A stretch of DNA of 64,000 nucleotides from positions 111,904,517 through 111,968,516 of the forward strand of contig NC_134839.1 of NCBI RefSeq assembly GCF_965363235.1, written 5' to 3'. The position numbers and the translations under genes were made by a program. This document shows, in pieces, positions 1 to 13,400 of this stretch. The notes beneath the pieces were generated by a model. That model saw nothing but the letters and a program-made list of their open reading frames with translations. It was not told the origin of the DNA and did no database searches. Numbering within the stretch: the stretch's first letter is position 1; the number at the start of each line of letters is the position of its first letter. The DNA is from Mytilus galloprovincialis. Lineage: Eukaryota; Mollusca; Bivalvia; Mytilida; Mytilidae.

Positions 1-1
1 C

Positions 2-202
2 ATGACCAAAGTTGCATTAAGATGGACACCAGAGGGAAAAAGGAAAAGAGGACGACCAAAAACAACATGGCGTAGAACAATAGAAACAGAGATGAAAGAG
101 AGAGGTTACACCTGGGGAACTATTGAGAAAAAAGCAGGAAACAGAGAGGAGTGGCGGCAACTTGTCCTTGCCCTATGTGCCAAAAGGCATAACAAGGACT
201 AA
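2..202 (+). mobile_element. 3' end of a non-LTR retrotransposon (LINE) ORF
   Basis: An open frame of 66 codons runs from the window edge to a TAA. It has the basic, Trp-rich C-terminal tail common at the end of animal endonuclease/reverse-transcriptase ORFs: KRKRGRPKTTWRRTIE, then YTWGTIEKKA, then an EEWRQLV...ALC motif. The stop lies at the start of a short TAAG tandem (about 199-214), like the simple-repeat 3' tails of RTE/CR1-type LINEs. Only the very 3' end is inside the window, so clade and completeness cannot be judged. The first ATG is internal to the ORF, not a real start. Confidence 0.7.
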
Positions 203-214
203 GTAAGTAAGTAA

Positions 215-997
215 CTGAATTACAGTAATATGTGTGAATTCTTTTCCTTTTCTTCTTTCTTTTGGAAATGATGTTGTCTGTCTTACTTTCTATTTATGGG
301 TCTTGATAGCCCCCCACATCTAATACTACTTTACACCCATAAAGTGACAATAATAGCTCACTATTGCAAGTTAACCATCAGAAAACTTCAACTCTCCCAT
401 GTTCAGTACATGCCATTCTCTTTGCAGATAGGATAAGCTTTTGATGCAGTGTAATTTGATCAATATGTCAATGTTAACCAGATTAATTACTAAAGCAATT
501 CTAGAAAGTGTAAAGGTGCCTAAAATTTGTGAACTTGTTATGTTGGCTTCTTGTCTCATTGACATTTACCTTATATTCAAGTGACTGAATTGTTGTATAT
601 TGATATTTTAAATGATTTATTCCATTTTTAGCCAAGTACATGTATTAATATAACTTAAATAGCAATATTTTAAAATAAGCAATTGGGTCTCCACCAACTT
701 TTATTAAAGTATTTTATTTTAATGTTCACCAAGTCATTGTCAAAAGCTTATAATAGCCATGTATGCTAAAAAGTAAACAGTTTATAGACTTACAAAAATG
801 TCAATGATACGAAATGCTGGCACTGTTATTTTAAGACACCCATTGTCATGAATCTAACTAATCACTAAGAAGTTGTAAACCACAAATCTTTTGTAGGGTA
901 ACACAAAATAAATGACATACAAAAAGGGTGAAATACACTTACATATTCTACCAGAGATCAGAATAATTCACTAAAATTTCTTTGGAGAATTTCTAAA
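215..997. other. AT-rich stretch, no feature seen
   Basis: I see no spliceable coding segment, tandem array or terminal inverted repeat here. The only open frame, on the minus strand at 371-565, has no recognisable protein character. Confidence 0.5.
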
Positions 998-999
998 TA

Positions 1000-1890
1000 C
1001 AGTCGAACCTCGTTGTGTTGAAGTCGAAGGGACCGCACCAAAGTATTCGACTCATCCGAGGTTCGACTCATCCGAGGTCGAGTGTGTCGTCATAAATTTT
1101 GAATGCATGAAATACGGTATGATATTTGTGTAAACTAGACACAATTAACAGTGTGCCTTTTCCATTCAATCTCCATTTTTGGTCCATCGTAATAATTAAA
1201 AACACAAGTATAGATACAAATCATGCACAAATAAAATCAATAGTCTACACAAATATTTACAAAGGTTAGTCGCTATAAATTATGAAATCATGCACGGCAC
1301 GAAATAAATTCTGAACGGTCTCTGATGAGGTCGTCTGCTTTACATTAGATTATCATGAATTTATTATAATTGTCCTAATCCTTGTATCTATTGTAATTAA
1401 TGAGTTTTAAATCATTTAATCTCGGCTTGGGTCATTTAAATTCGTTTCGTTTATCTCAGGTGAAAAATGTTCAACACACTAACATTCCGCTTGAACGATC
1501 ACCAAAGGTGTTAATTAGCGGCCACCATAAACATGTCATTTTAACTGTTATACAAACAAGTATGTTTACTCAGCTTTAATCTCTTTTGAAAATGATTAGT
1601 TGACATAAGAAATACATCCGACTTAAATTTTTATCATCAAGATCATTAGGTCTGCATCTTTTGAAAATTCTTACTTTCGAAGTTCGAGACATCGGGGTCA
1701 ATTTATTTTAATTTTACTTCGACGGGACTATAAAATTTACTCGACTTAACCGAGTATTCGAATCAACCGAGTTCGACTCATCAGAGGTAATTATGCATTG
1801 ATCAAAAGGGAATTTTACTGGGACCGCGAAATTACTTCGACTCATCCGAGTTTTCGACACAACCGAGTTCGACACAACGAGGTTCGACTG
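1000..1890. mobile_element. pogo/Tigger-like non-autonomous DNA transposon (MITE)
   Basis: The element starts CAGTCGAACCTCGTTGTGT and ends with the inverse of it, flanked by TA on each side (998-999 and 1891-1892), the target duplication of Tc1/mariner/pogo elements. The CAG...ACCTCG terminus resembles Tigger-type ends. Inside both ends the motif TTCGACTCATCCGAG or a close variant recurs (about 1046, 1062, 1757, 1772, 1836, 1853). There is no transposase ORF; the middle is AT-rich filler. Short open frames on both strands over the right end are produced by the repeat itself. Family assignment rests on termini and target site only. Confidence 0.75.
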
Positions 1891-1892
1891 TA

Positions 1893-2294
1893 TATAAATG
1901 TTCATTGTGGCAAACCAGGATTTTATGGACAAATAGATGATTACTACTCATTTCATCTGAGACCATTTTTTTCTTCTCATTCTACACAAGTTCAACAAAC
2001 AAAAGCAGATACAAAATAAAAAAATCAGTTAAACATACATCTATCCTTCAAATACACTAATGTTCAAAGACTATACAACATAACATTTGGTATATGGTTA
2101 TGGGTTTTCATTTGATAGTTTACTTGACAACTATATTAAAGCTTCTCTTGTGTCTTATTTTATTCACTTGGATGTTTCTGTGAAAGTGTATGGTGGTGTT
2201 GTCACAGCTTTTCTCTGAAAAAGAAACATTAGAAATAACAATATACTCTTAAAAAATTCTGAAAATAATAGTCATGTGCATTATCAAGTTTAAT
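1893..2294. other. Spacer between two mobile elements
   Basis: AT-rich sequence without recognisable feature. A short plus-strand frame ending at 2019 begins inside the preceding MITE and is not a gene. Confidence 0.4.
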
Positions 2295-2439
2295 AACAAG
2301 AGGCTCTCAAGAGCCTGAATCGCTCACCTGAATTTTTTTGGTTTAATCTCTCATCAATGATTATTTTGGCTTTTCAATTTATTTAAATGTTCTTTGAATC
2401 GTCCTATTTTCTTCAAAAGCAAAAAAAAATCATTTTCTC

Positions 2440-5400
2440 CTATGTTCTATTTTAGCCATAGGAGCTATGTTTCTTGACATACAAGGAAATGAAATATAAA
2501 ATTTATACTAGATACTCTGAAACTCTGAAACTCATTTAGCCTAAGTTTGGCTGAAATTGATACAGCAGTTTCATAAGAGAAGATTTTTTAAAGTAAGTCA
2601 ACATGATGAACAAATTGTGAAAAAAGTCTTTAAAGGGCAATAACTCCTAAAGAGGTCAATTGACAATTTTGGTCAAATTGACTTATTTGTAGATCTTACT
2701 TTGCTGATCATATTTGCTGTTTACAGTTTATCTTTATCTATAATAATATTCAAGATAATGACCAAAAACTGCAAAATTTCCTTAAAATTACCAATTAAGT
2801 GGCAGCAACCCAGCAATTGGATGTTTGATTCATTTGAAAATTTCAGGGCTGATAGATATTGACCTAATGAACATTTTTACTCCATGTCAGATTTGCTCTT
2901 AATGCTTTCGTTTTTGAGATATAAGCCAAAAAACTGCATTTGACCCCTATGTTCTATTTTAAGTAACGGCGGCCATGTTTTTTGACGGATCAAAAATCAA
3001 AGCACACACTTTGTGCAGGATAATCTAAGGAACAACCATACTAAGTTTTAACCAAATCCATTCAGTAGTTTCAGAGGAGAAGATTTTTTAAAGTTAGCAA
3101 ATATGATGAACAAATTGTGAAAAATTGTCATTAAAGGACAATAACCCCTTAAGGGGTCAATTGACAATTTTGGTCATATTAACTTATTTGTAGATCTTAC
3201 TTTGCTGATCTTTTTTGCTGTTTACAGTTTATCTTTATCTATAATAATATTCAAGATAATGACCAAAAACTGCAAAATTTCCTTAAAATTACCAATTAAG
3301 TGGCAGCAACCCAACAATGGTTTGTTTGATTCATCTGAAAATTTCAGGGCTGATAGATCTTGACCTAATGAACATTTTTACTCCGTGTCAGATTTGCTCT
3401 AAATGCTTTCGTTTTTGAGATATAAGCCAAAAACTGCATTTGACCCCTATGTTCTATTTTAAGTAACGGCGGCCATGTTTTTTGACGGATCAAAAATCAA
3501 AGCACACACTTTGTGCAGGATAATCTAAGGAACAACCATACTAAGTTTTAACCAAATCCATTCAGTAGTTTCAGAGGAGAAGATTTTTTAAAGTTAGCAA
3601 ATATGATGAACAAATTGTGAAAAATTGTCATTAAAGGACAATAACCCCTTAAGGGGTCAATTGACAATTTTGGTCATATTAACTTATTTGTAGATCTTAC
3701 TTTGCTGATCTTTTTTGCTGTTTACAGTTTATCTTTATCTATAATAATATTCAAGATAATGACCAAAAACTGCAAAATTTCCTTAAAATTACCAATTAAG
3801 TGGCAGCAACCCAACAATGGTTTGTTTGATTCATCTGAAAATTTCAGGGCTGATAGATCTTGACCTAATGAACATTTTTACTCCGTGTCAGATTTGCTCT
3901 AAATGCTTTCGTTTTTGAGATATAAGCCAAAAACTGCATTTGACCCCTATGTTCTATTTTAAGTAACGGCGGCCATGTTTTTTGACGGATCAAAAAATCA
4001 AAGCACACACTTTGTGCAGGATAATCTAAGGAACAATCATGCTAAGTTTTAACCAAATCCATTCAGTAGTTTCAGAGGAGAAGATTTTTTAAAGTAAGCA
4101 AATATGATGAACAAATTGTGAAAAATTGTCATTAAAGGACAATAACCCCTTAAGGGGTCAATTGACAATTTTGGTCATATTAACTTATTTGTAGATTTTA
4201 CTTTGCTGATCTTTTTTGCTGTTTACAGTTTATCTTTATCTATAATAATATTCAAGATAATGACCAAAAACTGCAAAATTTCCTTAAAATTACCAATTAA
4301 GTGGCAGCAACCCAACAATGGTTTGTTTGATTCATCTGAAAATTTCAGGGCTGATAGATCTTGACCTAATGAACATTTTTACTACATGTCAGATTTGCTC
4401 TAAATGCTTTCGTTTTTGAGATATAAGCCAAAAACTGCATTTGACCCCTATGTTCTATTTTAAGTAACGGCGGCCATGTTTTTTGACGGATCAAAAATCA
4501 AAGCACACACTTTGTGCAGGATAATCTAAGGAACAATCATGCTAAGTTTTAACCAAATCCATTCAGTAGTTTCAGAGGAGAAGATTTTTTAAAGTTAGCA
4601 AATATGATGAACAAATTGTGAAAAATTGTCATTAAAGGACAATAACCCCTTAAGGGGTCAATTGACAATTTTGGTCATATTACCTTATTTGTAGATTTTA
4701 CTTTGCTGATCTTTTTTGCTGTTTACAGTTTATCTTTATCTATAATAATATTCAAGATAATGACCAAAAACTGCAAAATTTCCTTAAAATTACCAATTAA
4801 GTGGCAGCAACCCAACAATGGTTTGTTTGATTCATCTGAAAATTTCAGGGCTGATAGATCTTGACCTAATGAACATTTTTACTCCGTGTCAGATTTGCTC
4901 TAAATGCTTTCGTTTTTGAGATATAAGCCAAAAACTGCATTTGACCCCTATGTTCTATTTTAAGTAACGGCGGCCATGTTTTTTGACGGATCAAAAATCA
5001 AAGCACACACTTTGTGCAGGATAATCTAAGGAACAATCATGCTAAGTTTTAACCAAATCCATTCAGTAGTTTCAGAGGAGAAGATTTTTTAAAGTAAGCA
5101 AATATGATGAACAAATTGTGAAAAATTGTCATTAAAGGACAATAACCCCTTAAGGGGTCAATTGACAATTTTGGTCATATTAACTTATTTGTAGATCTTA
5201 CTTTGCTGATCTTTTTTGCTGTTTACAGTTTATCTTTATCTATAATAATATTCAAGATAATGACCAAAAACTGCAAAATTTCCTTAAAATTACCAATTAA
5301 GTGGCAGCAACCCAACAATGGTTTGTTTGATTCATCTGAAAATTTCAGGGCTGATAGATCTTGACCTAATGAACATTTTTACTACATGTCAGATTTGCTC

Positions 5401-6060
5401 TAAATGCTTTCGTTTTTGAGATATAAGCCAAAAACTGCATTTGACCCCTATGTTCTATTTTAAGTAACGGCGGCCATGTTTTTTGACGGATCAAAAATCA
5501 AAGCACACACTTTGTGCAGGATAATCTAAGGAACAATCATGCTAAGTTTTAACCAAATCCATTCAGTAGTTTCAGAGGAGAAGATTTTTTAAAGTTAGCA
5601 AATATGATGAACAAATTGTGAAAAATTGTCATTAAAGGACAATAACCCCTTAAGGGGTCAATTGACAATTTTGGTCATATTAACTTATTTGTAGATTTTA
5701 CTTTGCTGATCTTTTTTGCTGTTTACAGTTTATCTTTATCTATAATAATATTCAAGATAATGACCAAAAACTGCAAAATTTCCTTAAAATTACCAATTAA
5801 GTGGCAGCAACCCAACAATGGTTTGTTTGATTCATCTGAAAATTTCAGGGCTGATAGATCTTGACCTAATGAACATTTTTACCCCTGTCAGATTTGCTCT
5901 AAATGCTTTCATTTTTGAGATATAAGCCAAAAACTGCATTTGACCCCTATGTTCTATTTTAAGTAACGGCGGCCATGTTTTTTGCCAGATCAAAAATCGA
6001 AGCGCATATTTTGTGCAGGATATACTAAGGAACAATCATGTTAAGTTTCATTCAAATCCA
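2440..6060 (+). repeat. 500-bp tandem array, about seven units
   Basis: The landmark TGACCCCTATGTTC recurs at 2941, 3441, 3941, 4442, 4942, 5442 and 5941, giving a period of 499-501 bp. A worn unit precedes them from about 2440. Later units are nearly identical. Diagnostic variants (TTAGCA/TAAGCA, CCGTGTC/ACATGTC) alternate between neighbouring units from about 4.0 to 5.7 kb, showing a 1-kb dimer that was itself duplicated. Each unit has many stops in all frames, so it is non-coding. Confidence 0.9.
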
Positions 6061-6101
6061 TTCAGTAGTTTCAGAGGAGAAGATGTTTGAAAAATTGTTA
6101 A

Positions 6102-6127
6102 CGACGACGACGACGACGACGACGACG
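6102..6127 (+). repeat. (GAC)n microsatellite in the element 3' end
   Basis: Eight GAC repeats followed by GGACGCC, lying just before the 3' hairpin of the tandem-core element. The trinucleotide gives false runs of valine or aspartate in overlapping frames. Confidence 0.85.
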
Positions 6128-6654
6128 GACGCCAAGTGATGAGAAAAGCTCACATGGCCTTTTAGGCCAGGTGAGCTAATAATACTAAAAATGCATGAAA
6201 TATTTGCCACTGGACAGTTAACAAGCAATAACCAAGCCTTACATTTTGTTGTCAATGAGAATATTACCTTATTTCTGTATGATATACTAAAAAAAAAGCT
6301 TTTCATAAAAAAAGTGTAGAGATATTCAATATCTAATTCATTCATTGATAATTTTTTATGCTATGATAAGGATACATTAATTATGAAGGTCATTTTAAAC
6401 AAAACTGGCATGAATAAAAATAAAAAAAGAACATTGAGAAAAGTTAATATTCTGACAATGATATATATTAAAAATGTTTTTTTCTGCCTGGTAGTCCAAA
6501 AAGCATGGAGATATAGGATATACATTGTATTGGAGTTGTGTAAATCATGACATGAAAATAATGTGTTGTAAGTGTTTCTCATTTCTACATCTTATACTGA
6601 GGAAAACAGAAACAGAAACTTCAATGGTTGACTGGAGTGTTACAAATCTATCAT

Positions 6655-6721
6655 AAGTCCAATAAGAAAATAGCTTAAAACATCATTATATGACTAAATT
6701 TTCCATTTTCTTATTGGCTAA
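6655..6721. repeat. Small inverted repeat
   Basis: CCAATAAGAAAAT and its exact inverse ATTTTCTTATTGG flank about 40 bp. It could be a tiny MITE remnant or a chance hairpin in AT-rich DNA. Confidence 0.45.
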
Positions 6722-7067
6722 AAGCATAGGAAATGCTTTTTAATAAAACGTTATATTCACTAAGGAAAATATCACAAGAGGTTAATATAAGATTTGTACC
6801 CAAATATAGATTTTTGTCAATGACCTAGGTTTATGACTTCAATTAATTTCTGTTTTTTTGGAGGTTTTTTTTTGTTGTTTTCTGTGTATTTTTCTTTAGT
6901 TCTTGTTTTTGATGATATTGTTTTTAGTAAACTTTTTTTGACAATTTCGACTTGTGAACATTAGCAACTGCAAAAGCACATGATATATTACTTATAGAAC
7001 AGGCAGCAGTTCTAACAGTATCACAAACAAGTTCTAGAAAATAGAAGGATAACAATTCATTCATAAA

Positions 7068-7213
7068 ACAATTGTTGACTTTTGATTTCAGTTGATACAA
7101 TGATTTATCAATGCCAGAGTTATAATATTCACTATCAGACGTTGGCCTCGGTGAATATCACATCTCTGGGTTAATAAATCATTGCATCAACCTCATCAAA
7201 AGTCAATAATTGT
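7068..7213. mobile_element. Palindromic MITE, about 145 bp
   Basis: The two halves are imperfect inverses over about 60 bp: ACAATTGTTGACTTTTGAT on the left is matched by the inverse of ATCAAAAGTCAATAATTGT on the right, and both continue through an AATGATTTAT block to a GTGAATAT core. No target duplication is obvious and there is no coding capacity. Confidence 0.65.
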
Positions 7214-7270
7214 ATATTGGCTTGTGTTTTTTTCTTTGCATTGTTTTTTTTCCCCTGCAAAAAATCTTTT

Positions 7271-7276
7271 TTTATT
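7271..7276 (-). terminator. Candidate polyadenylation signal of the HMG20A-type gene
   Basis: TTTATT on the plus strand reads AATAAA on the gene strand, about 180 nt after the stop codon. It is the first good hexamer downstream. AT-rich context makes chance matches likely. Confidence 0.4.
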
Positions 7277-7451
7277 AAATAAGATTGAATGTATACTTTG
7301 TTTTGTAAAGTTGTGATTCAACTGTAGTAATGCATCTTTCAAGTGCAAACTGTTGAGGGATAGATGACAAATATCTAACTATGAAGGATGATGATGGATG
7401 GTCATTTAACATTCTCTAAGAAAGTATACCAGTCACTTAATAAACCTAAGC

Positions 7452-10400
7452 TTACCCATCTAAATTAAGACGATTAACAATATCTCTTATAGTTATTATA
7501 AGACTTTGATGTTCTTGTGGACTTTCTACTATTATGTTATGTAGTTTGGCCATGTAGGAATCAACAGTTTCTACTGATGGAAGCTCATTTGAACCTGAAA
7601 ATAGAAATGATAAATTATTTAGAAGTTCATTTTTTTAGTGGTTACTTTTTTTTTAATGGATTGTTTTTACTTAGAGATTTAATTTCATGTCTTACATAAA
7701 GATTACAAGATTTTGTATGATTGCTAATTTTTTATGAATAATATTAATTAATCTCGCCAAATGCATTTTTTTCCAAAAATGTCATTATACAAAGTTTAAT
7801 GTTAGCCACGTTATTACCTCCCTTGTAACTGTATTTTATGCCATAAACAGCAATAAGAATCTTATGAATACTTATATGACATGATTTTTTATAACAACTC
7901 AATTTTGAACAGTATAAAAAATATGTAAAAATAATATTCTTTTGTAAAAAGAAGTTTTAAACATACTTTTCACATTTATCACATACATGTATAAAATGAT
8001 TGTCATAACATAAGAATGACATAAATACCTGGTATTGGAATGGCAGCAAAATGTGTAGATAACGTTGACCGTAATGAATCAAGATGTTGTGTTAATGCAC
8101 AATTAGAACTTCTTTGTTGTACAGCATCTATTTCTAACTTATCAATGGCTTGCTTCATATTTTCTATATGTTTACTGAGGATGGCATTTTGTTCCTCTAA
8201 TTCTGTAGCTTGTTTTCTAAACTGTCGTAGTTCTCCTTCTCTTGCTAAAATTTTAACAAAATTCTATTGTTACTAAACAAATCCTTTTTACAAATACAGC
8301 TAAATATGTAAATGTTTTATATATTTGAAAATAACTGCACTTATAAACAAGTTTTATTAATTTGTAATGGTTGCATTGATCTGTTTCATTTCAAGAAATA
8401 CTGAATTTGTTACAAGTTGAATGAAGGTTTGAATTGATCTCGGCAACATGTGCTGTAGTAGGATTTGCCTAATGGCCCTGGCTTTACTGGCTTGTGTAGT
8501 GTTGGCTTCGACCTTAGATGCAGTGACCTCAAAATCATTAAGGATCCTATTCTCATTATACTACCATACATGTATATGAAAAAAAGCTTGCAATCAGATA
8601 TTAAGTATTTCATGTAGCAAAACGGAAACCAAAATGACATGTGAAACAAGGGATTGACTGAATAATGGATGGACTGGAAAAAGACTATATCATCCTGCTA
8701 CTTTGTTATGTTGTATAAATGATTTATCTTCAGCTTCACAGAAATTGTTTGTTTACCTACATTTATTATAATCAAGAAAGTCCTCTGTAAATATTGGGAT
8801 ATCAAATGTTCCTGGCTCTGTTTCATCTTTAATCTATAAATATAAAAACATTCATAGTATATGAAAATCTGCTATATTTTTTTATTATGTTTCAATGGGC
8901 CAATTAACCGTTTTTGCTGCAAAACTTATTTTTTAGTTAAAACTTTGAACAGCAACACACCAATCAAATCTTGGAAAAGTGTATTCAGATTAAAACTCTG
9001 GTGGGTCATTACCTGCCAGTGCCAATCATATTTACAATGCAAACATCCTGATAAACTTGGTGTCAAGTATTTGATAAATATATCTTTCTTTTCAAACAGC
9101 CAGTGTATTACATTGGTATAGAGAAAATAAGTATAATTGTACAACAGCTCTACTGCCAGTGGTATATCTTGTTATTACATTAGATAAAAGTTCTTTTATC
9201 ATATGGTGTTAATTTCAGATACATAAACAATCTTTCATGTGATGACACACTCTGTTAACTACAAATCAATGAAAGTTCTTGGTACTAAAATGAATTTTTA
9301 AATTATTTGAAAAAATGTGACATTATTACGAAATTTTTCTGAGAATTTCTATTTTCAATAATAATTACCTCGACTGTATTGTTGTAACTATCATCACTGA
9401 CATCCTCTGTAATATAAGGAAATATGTTTGTACACTATAATATGTTGGTCACAATATTTTTTCACAAAGTAAAAAGAACGTTAGTTATTTGAATTGCTTA
9501 GATTATCTTTCTTGTCAATATTCTTATGCAATTCTGATTTAAAACTAAGTATTTACAACAAATATTAAACTCTTCTAAAGCATTTCAGTACAATGTTCTC
9601 CATTTTGCTTTTGGTACCGTCAGAAAATCTTTGTAAAGTCAATTATTTTTCAGATTCAGACAGCTACTGGTGTTTTCTTAAGGATTTAAATTTTTATTAA
9701 ATTTTGATGAAAATGATTTTTTTTATGATGATGGCACGATTTAACTTTTTAAGTAGTATAAAAATGTTTTCTTAAGGATTTAAATTTTTATTAAATTTTG
9801 ATGAAAATGATTTTTTTTATGATGATGGCACGATTTAACTTTTTAAGTAGTATAAAAATACCGGTAATTACCGGGAAATACTGGCAAATACTGGGAAATA
9901 CCGGCAAATACTGGTCGATTGAAATTTTGAGTGGTCATTACTATAAAAACCAATCTTTACCTGGTCAATTATAATTACTATTAATAATTAAATACAGAAA
10001 GTGTTCAAATCATTTTCAATGCTTTCAATTCTATTTCTATTGTAAGTTCAAACAAACAGGGATCTATATTGATTAATGTGTAGTAAAAGATAAAAACTTT
10101 TTGTCCCTGCTTCAAAATTTCTATTTCCAGCATGAAGAAGGTTTTTATCACACAGTTAAATAGACAGGAAATAATTTATTGTTTAAGGGAGTCTTCATAT
10201 ACCTTTTATTACTTTCAACACATGTACTGACAACTTTTATTGGGGGCTGTTGTTTTAGTAATTAAAATTTCACACCTAGCAATGCCAGGTGATAGGTAAA
10301 AAGACACATGTAACTCTTTTACCTGTGGTTTTATTTACCTTTAATTTTAATTACCTGTAAAATCATACATTTTGAATAAAAAATATATTGATTTATAAAT

Positions 10401-13400
10401 GTTGAAATAATATGTACATTTTTATATATATCTTAAGTATACAATATCATAATTTGAATAACTAAATTTTAAATCAGTAGGAATAAGTGTTATAAATGAA
10501 TAAAACATATCAAATTGATTAATTTTATAAGCTGACACATGCATAAAAATTAAAGTTTAAGTATATTTAACTTTTTATCAAGTTTTTACTTCAATTAATA
10601 GTAAAAACAACCATGAAAATGTCAATTGACCAATATTTGCCAGTATTGACCACTTGGAGAGTATTGTCCGGGGCGGTAAATACCGGTAAATACCACTGGT
10701 AAATACCGGGGGTGGTATTTACCGCCCAACCTTGTTAAGAACTAGGCTAAATTCATTACTCTTCTTTTTTTCAACTTCTTGTTTGGCAAAGAAAATTAGC
10801 AGTAGATATACTTCAGATGGTATGTAATGATTTTCAGGAGTGACAGAAATTTTAAAGAATTTACATGACTAAACCATAGTTGCTTACATCAGATAGTTGA
10901 AAACATTGCATTACTGTAACAGTACCTTTCATTCTTTTTTCTCTAAGTATTTTGAATTGTTTAAATGCTTCTGTTTTCTGATATGCCTCCATTTCTTTCC
11001 AGTATCTTTCTTTGTCCTTCTCTGCTTCATCAAGATATCTCTGAAAAAAATGGAGGAATTTAGTTTTTTTGTTTTTATTTTCATATAAAGGACAAAATAC
11101 TATTTACAAACATAATTTTTCCCCTTTGAAAAACTAATACACATTTACAGCTTAAGATTTTGAAAGGTCATATAAAAACAATTGTTTTACAAAAACGTTC
11201 AATTCAGCTTGGAAATTTTACTCTTCGTGAAGAGAAACGAACAATATTTTTGACTTGATATATAAGGTAATCATTATGCCACATTCTTAAGTTATTACTA
11301 TCTATCAACACTCTCAGGCATGTTTCACTTGTTATTAATTGGTGTGGAATGGAAGATAACTCTATATTTTCTGATTTACTCCCAAAAGTCACAAGACTGG
11401 CATATAAAAAAGTAAAATCACAAAAATACTGAACTTAGAGGAAAATCAATTCGGAAAGATAATCACATGTCAAAATCAAATAACAAAACACATCAAAAAC
11501 AAATGGACAAGAACTGTCATATTCCTGACTTGGTACAGGCATTTTCAAATATAGAAAATGGTCGATTAAACCTGGTTTTATAGTGCTAACCCTCTTACTT
11601 TGATGACAGTCTCATCAAATTCCGTTATAACTGTGTTTCATGTTAAAAGTTTCAATTTTGAAGTTTATCATTCTAGCTTCTTTGGATTTTATTAAACTTA
11701 GATATCAATAAATACCAATGAATTTAGCTTAGATATAAATATACCAATTATTTGTTTCCATGGTTGTTGTATTCAATTTAGATAAAGTTACATTCTGTGT
11801 CAGTATTAATTGTTTTTCATACTGTTGTATTTGAACTTTAATAGACATTTAAATTACTTGTTTTTCATGCTGTTGAAGTTTGCTCCATTCACTCCCTAGC
11901 AGTCGTGTTAGTTCTGAGAAAGACAGGTTTGGGTTTTCTTTTCTCATCACTTCTCTTTTCTCGTTCAGGAAGCGTATGTATCCAGATAGTGCTGGTTTTG
12001 GGGCATTACGATCTTTCAGTTTCTTTCTTTTTTTCCCTTTTGGCCATCCTCCTTTCTTTGTTTTCTGAAAAAGGGAAATCTGGCAAATAACAACAATCAT
12101 ACCATTAAGTCATATAGTAAGAAGCCTGTAATTCAGTGGTTGTTGATGTGTTACATATTTGTTTTTGTTCATTTTTTGTACATAAATTCGACCGTTAGTT
12201 TTCTCATTGGAATTATTTTACATTTGTCATTTTAGGGCCTTTTACAGCTGACTATGCAATATAGATTTTGCTCATTGTTAAAGGCCGAGAGTGACCTATA
12301 GTTGTTAATTTCTTAGTCATTTGGTCTCTTGTGGAGAGTTAATAATAATAATAATAATAATAATTCTTTATTTAAAGAGGGTTACACAGTTAGCTGTAAA
12401 GCTAATCTTCCCCGAGGCCCTCATAAAATACAATGAAATATAACAAACAATTGCAAAATATCAAACAGACACACATACATGAATAATGAAATAAAAAATT
12501 GTTATGAAATATACAATTTTCAAAACAGGTAAAAGTTACAAATTCATATATGACATGTATAGTATTGGCATCAACAATATCATAAGTTTGAGTAAGTGTG
12601 TGAAAATTATTATGCATATAAAAAACGCACAGCTTCTTAATGTTCCATCAAGTAATTTTTTAAATCTTTTTTGAATGAGCTTGTACTTGAGGTTGATTTT
12701 TTCAGGGATATTGGTAAGTTATTCCATAAAATAGATCCTGAATATATAAAAGATTTCTTATAAAGCTCTGTTTTGGCTTTTGGAACTTGTAAATTTTTGC
12801 AAGAGGCATTTCTCAAACAATATTGGTTTATTTCTGGCATTTCTTTAAACTTTTCAGTGAGATATACAGGGGCTTCATTCTTAAGGCATTTATGCATCAA
12901 AACTGATTTGTGGTATGAGATTCTGTTCTCTACTGTCATCCATCCAAGCTGTTTAAACAGTGGCGCTGATGATGAAAGTGGATCAGCATCTAAAATAAGT
13001 CTTGCAGCCCTTTTTTGCAATTTTATTATTCTGACTAGCTCATTTTTAGCACAACCACTCCAAATAATACAACAATAATCTATCAGTGGGAGAATATAAC
13101 CATTATAAAATAATTTTCTTAGATCAATATTTAGAAATTTCTTGATTTTAGAGAGTAAAAAAATTCTTGATGAAATTGATGAACATAAGTAATTAATATG
13201 GCCTGTCCAGGACAGATTAGAGTCAATTCTAACACCTAAAAGTTTTTCAATTGATGATTTTTGAAGAATATTATTCTCAATAGTTAGAACTGGATCTGCT
13301 TGATTTAAACGCAGCCTTTGTCTTGTACCTATAACCATACATTTCGTCTTATCTGAATTTATGAACAGGCTATTTTCATGACACCATTTTCCAACACATT

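Larger units (their letters stand above)
2295..6178 (+). mobile_element. Tandem-core interspersed element (Helentron-associated/pearl-like), 3.9 kb
   Basis: The left end is AACAAGAG followed by a hairpin (AGGCTCT CA AGAGCCT) and GCTCACCTG. The right end is a (GAC)n run, a hairpin (GGCCT TTT AGGCC) and the inverse CAGGTGAGC at about 6169-6176. Between them lies an array of about 500-bp units. Ends with palindromes, a subterminal inverted repeat and a tandem core are the architecture described for pearl/HINE elements of molluscs. The same termini are very common in Mytilus sequence, from memory. No protein is encoded, so it would depend on another element for mobility. Class assignment is inference from architecture. 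Confidence 0.65.

Noticed and set aside
2295-6178. Long terminal repeats of a retrovirus-like element
   Set aside because: The long repeats are seven adjacent units, not a pair around coding DNA, and no gag or pol frame exists. No LTR or virus-derived element was found anywhere in the window.
11880-12090. Two plus-strand frames over the HMG box
   Set aside because: Antisense shadows of the HMG-box exon, whose frame is fixed by homology and splice phases.
12773-13078. 101-codon plus-strand frame
   Set aside because: Antisense shadow of the LINE reverse transcriptase frame.
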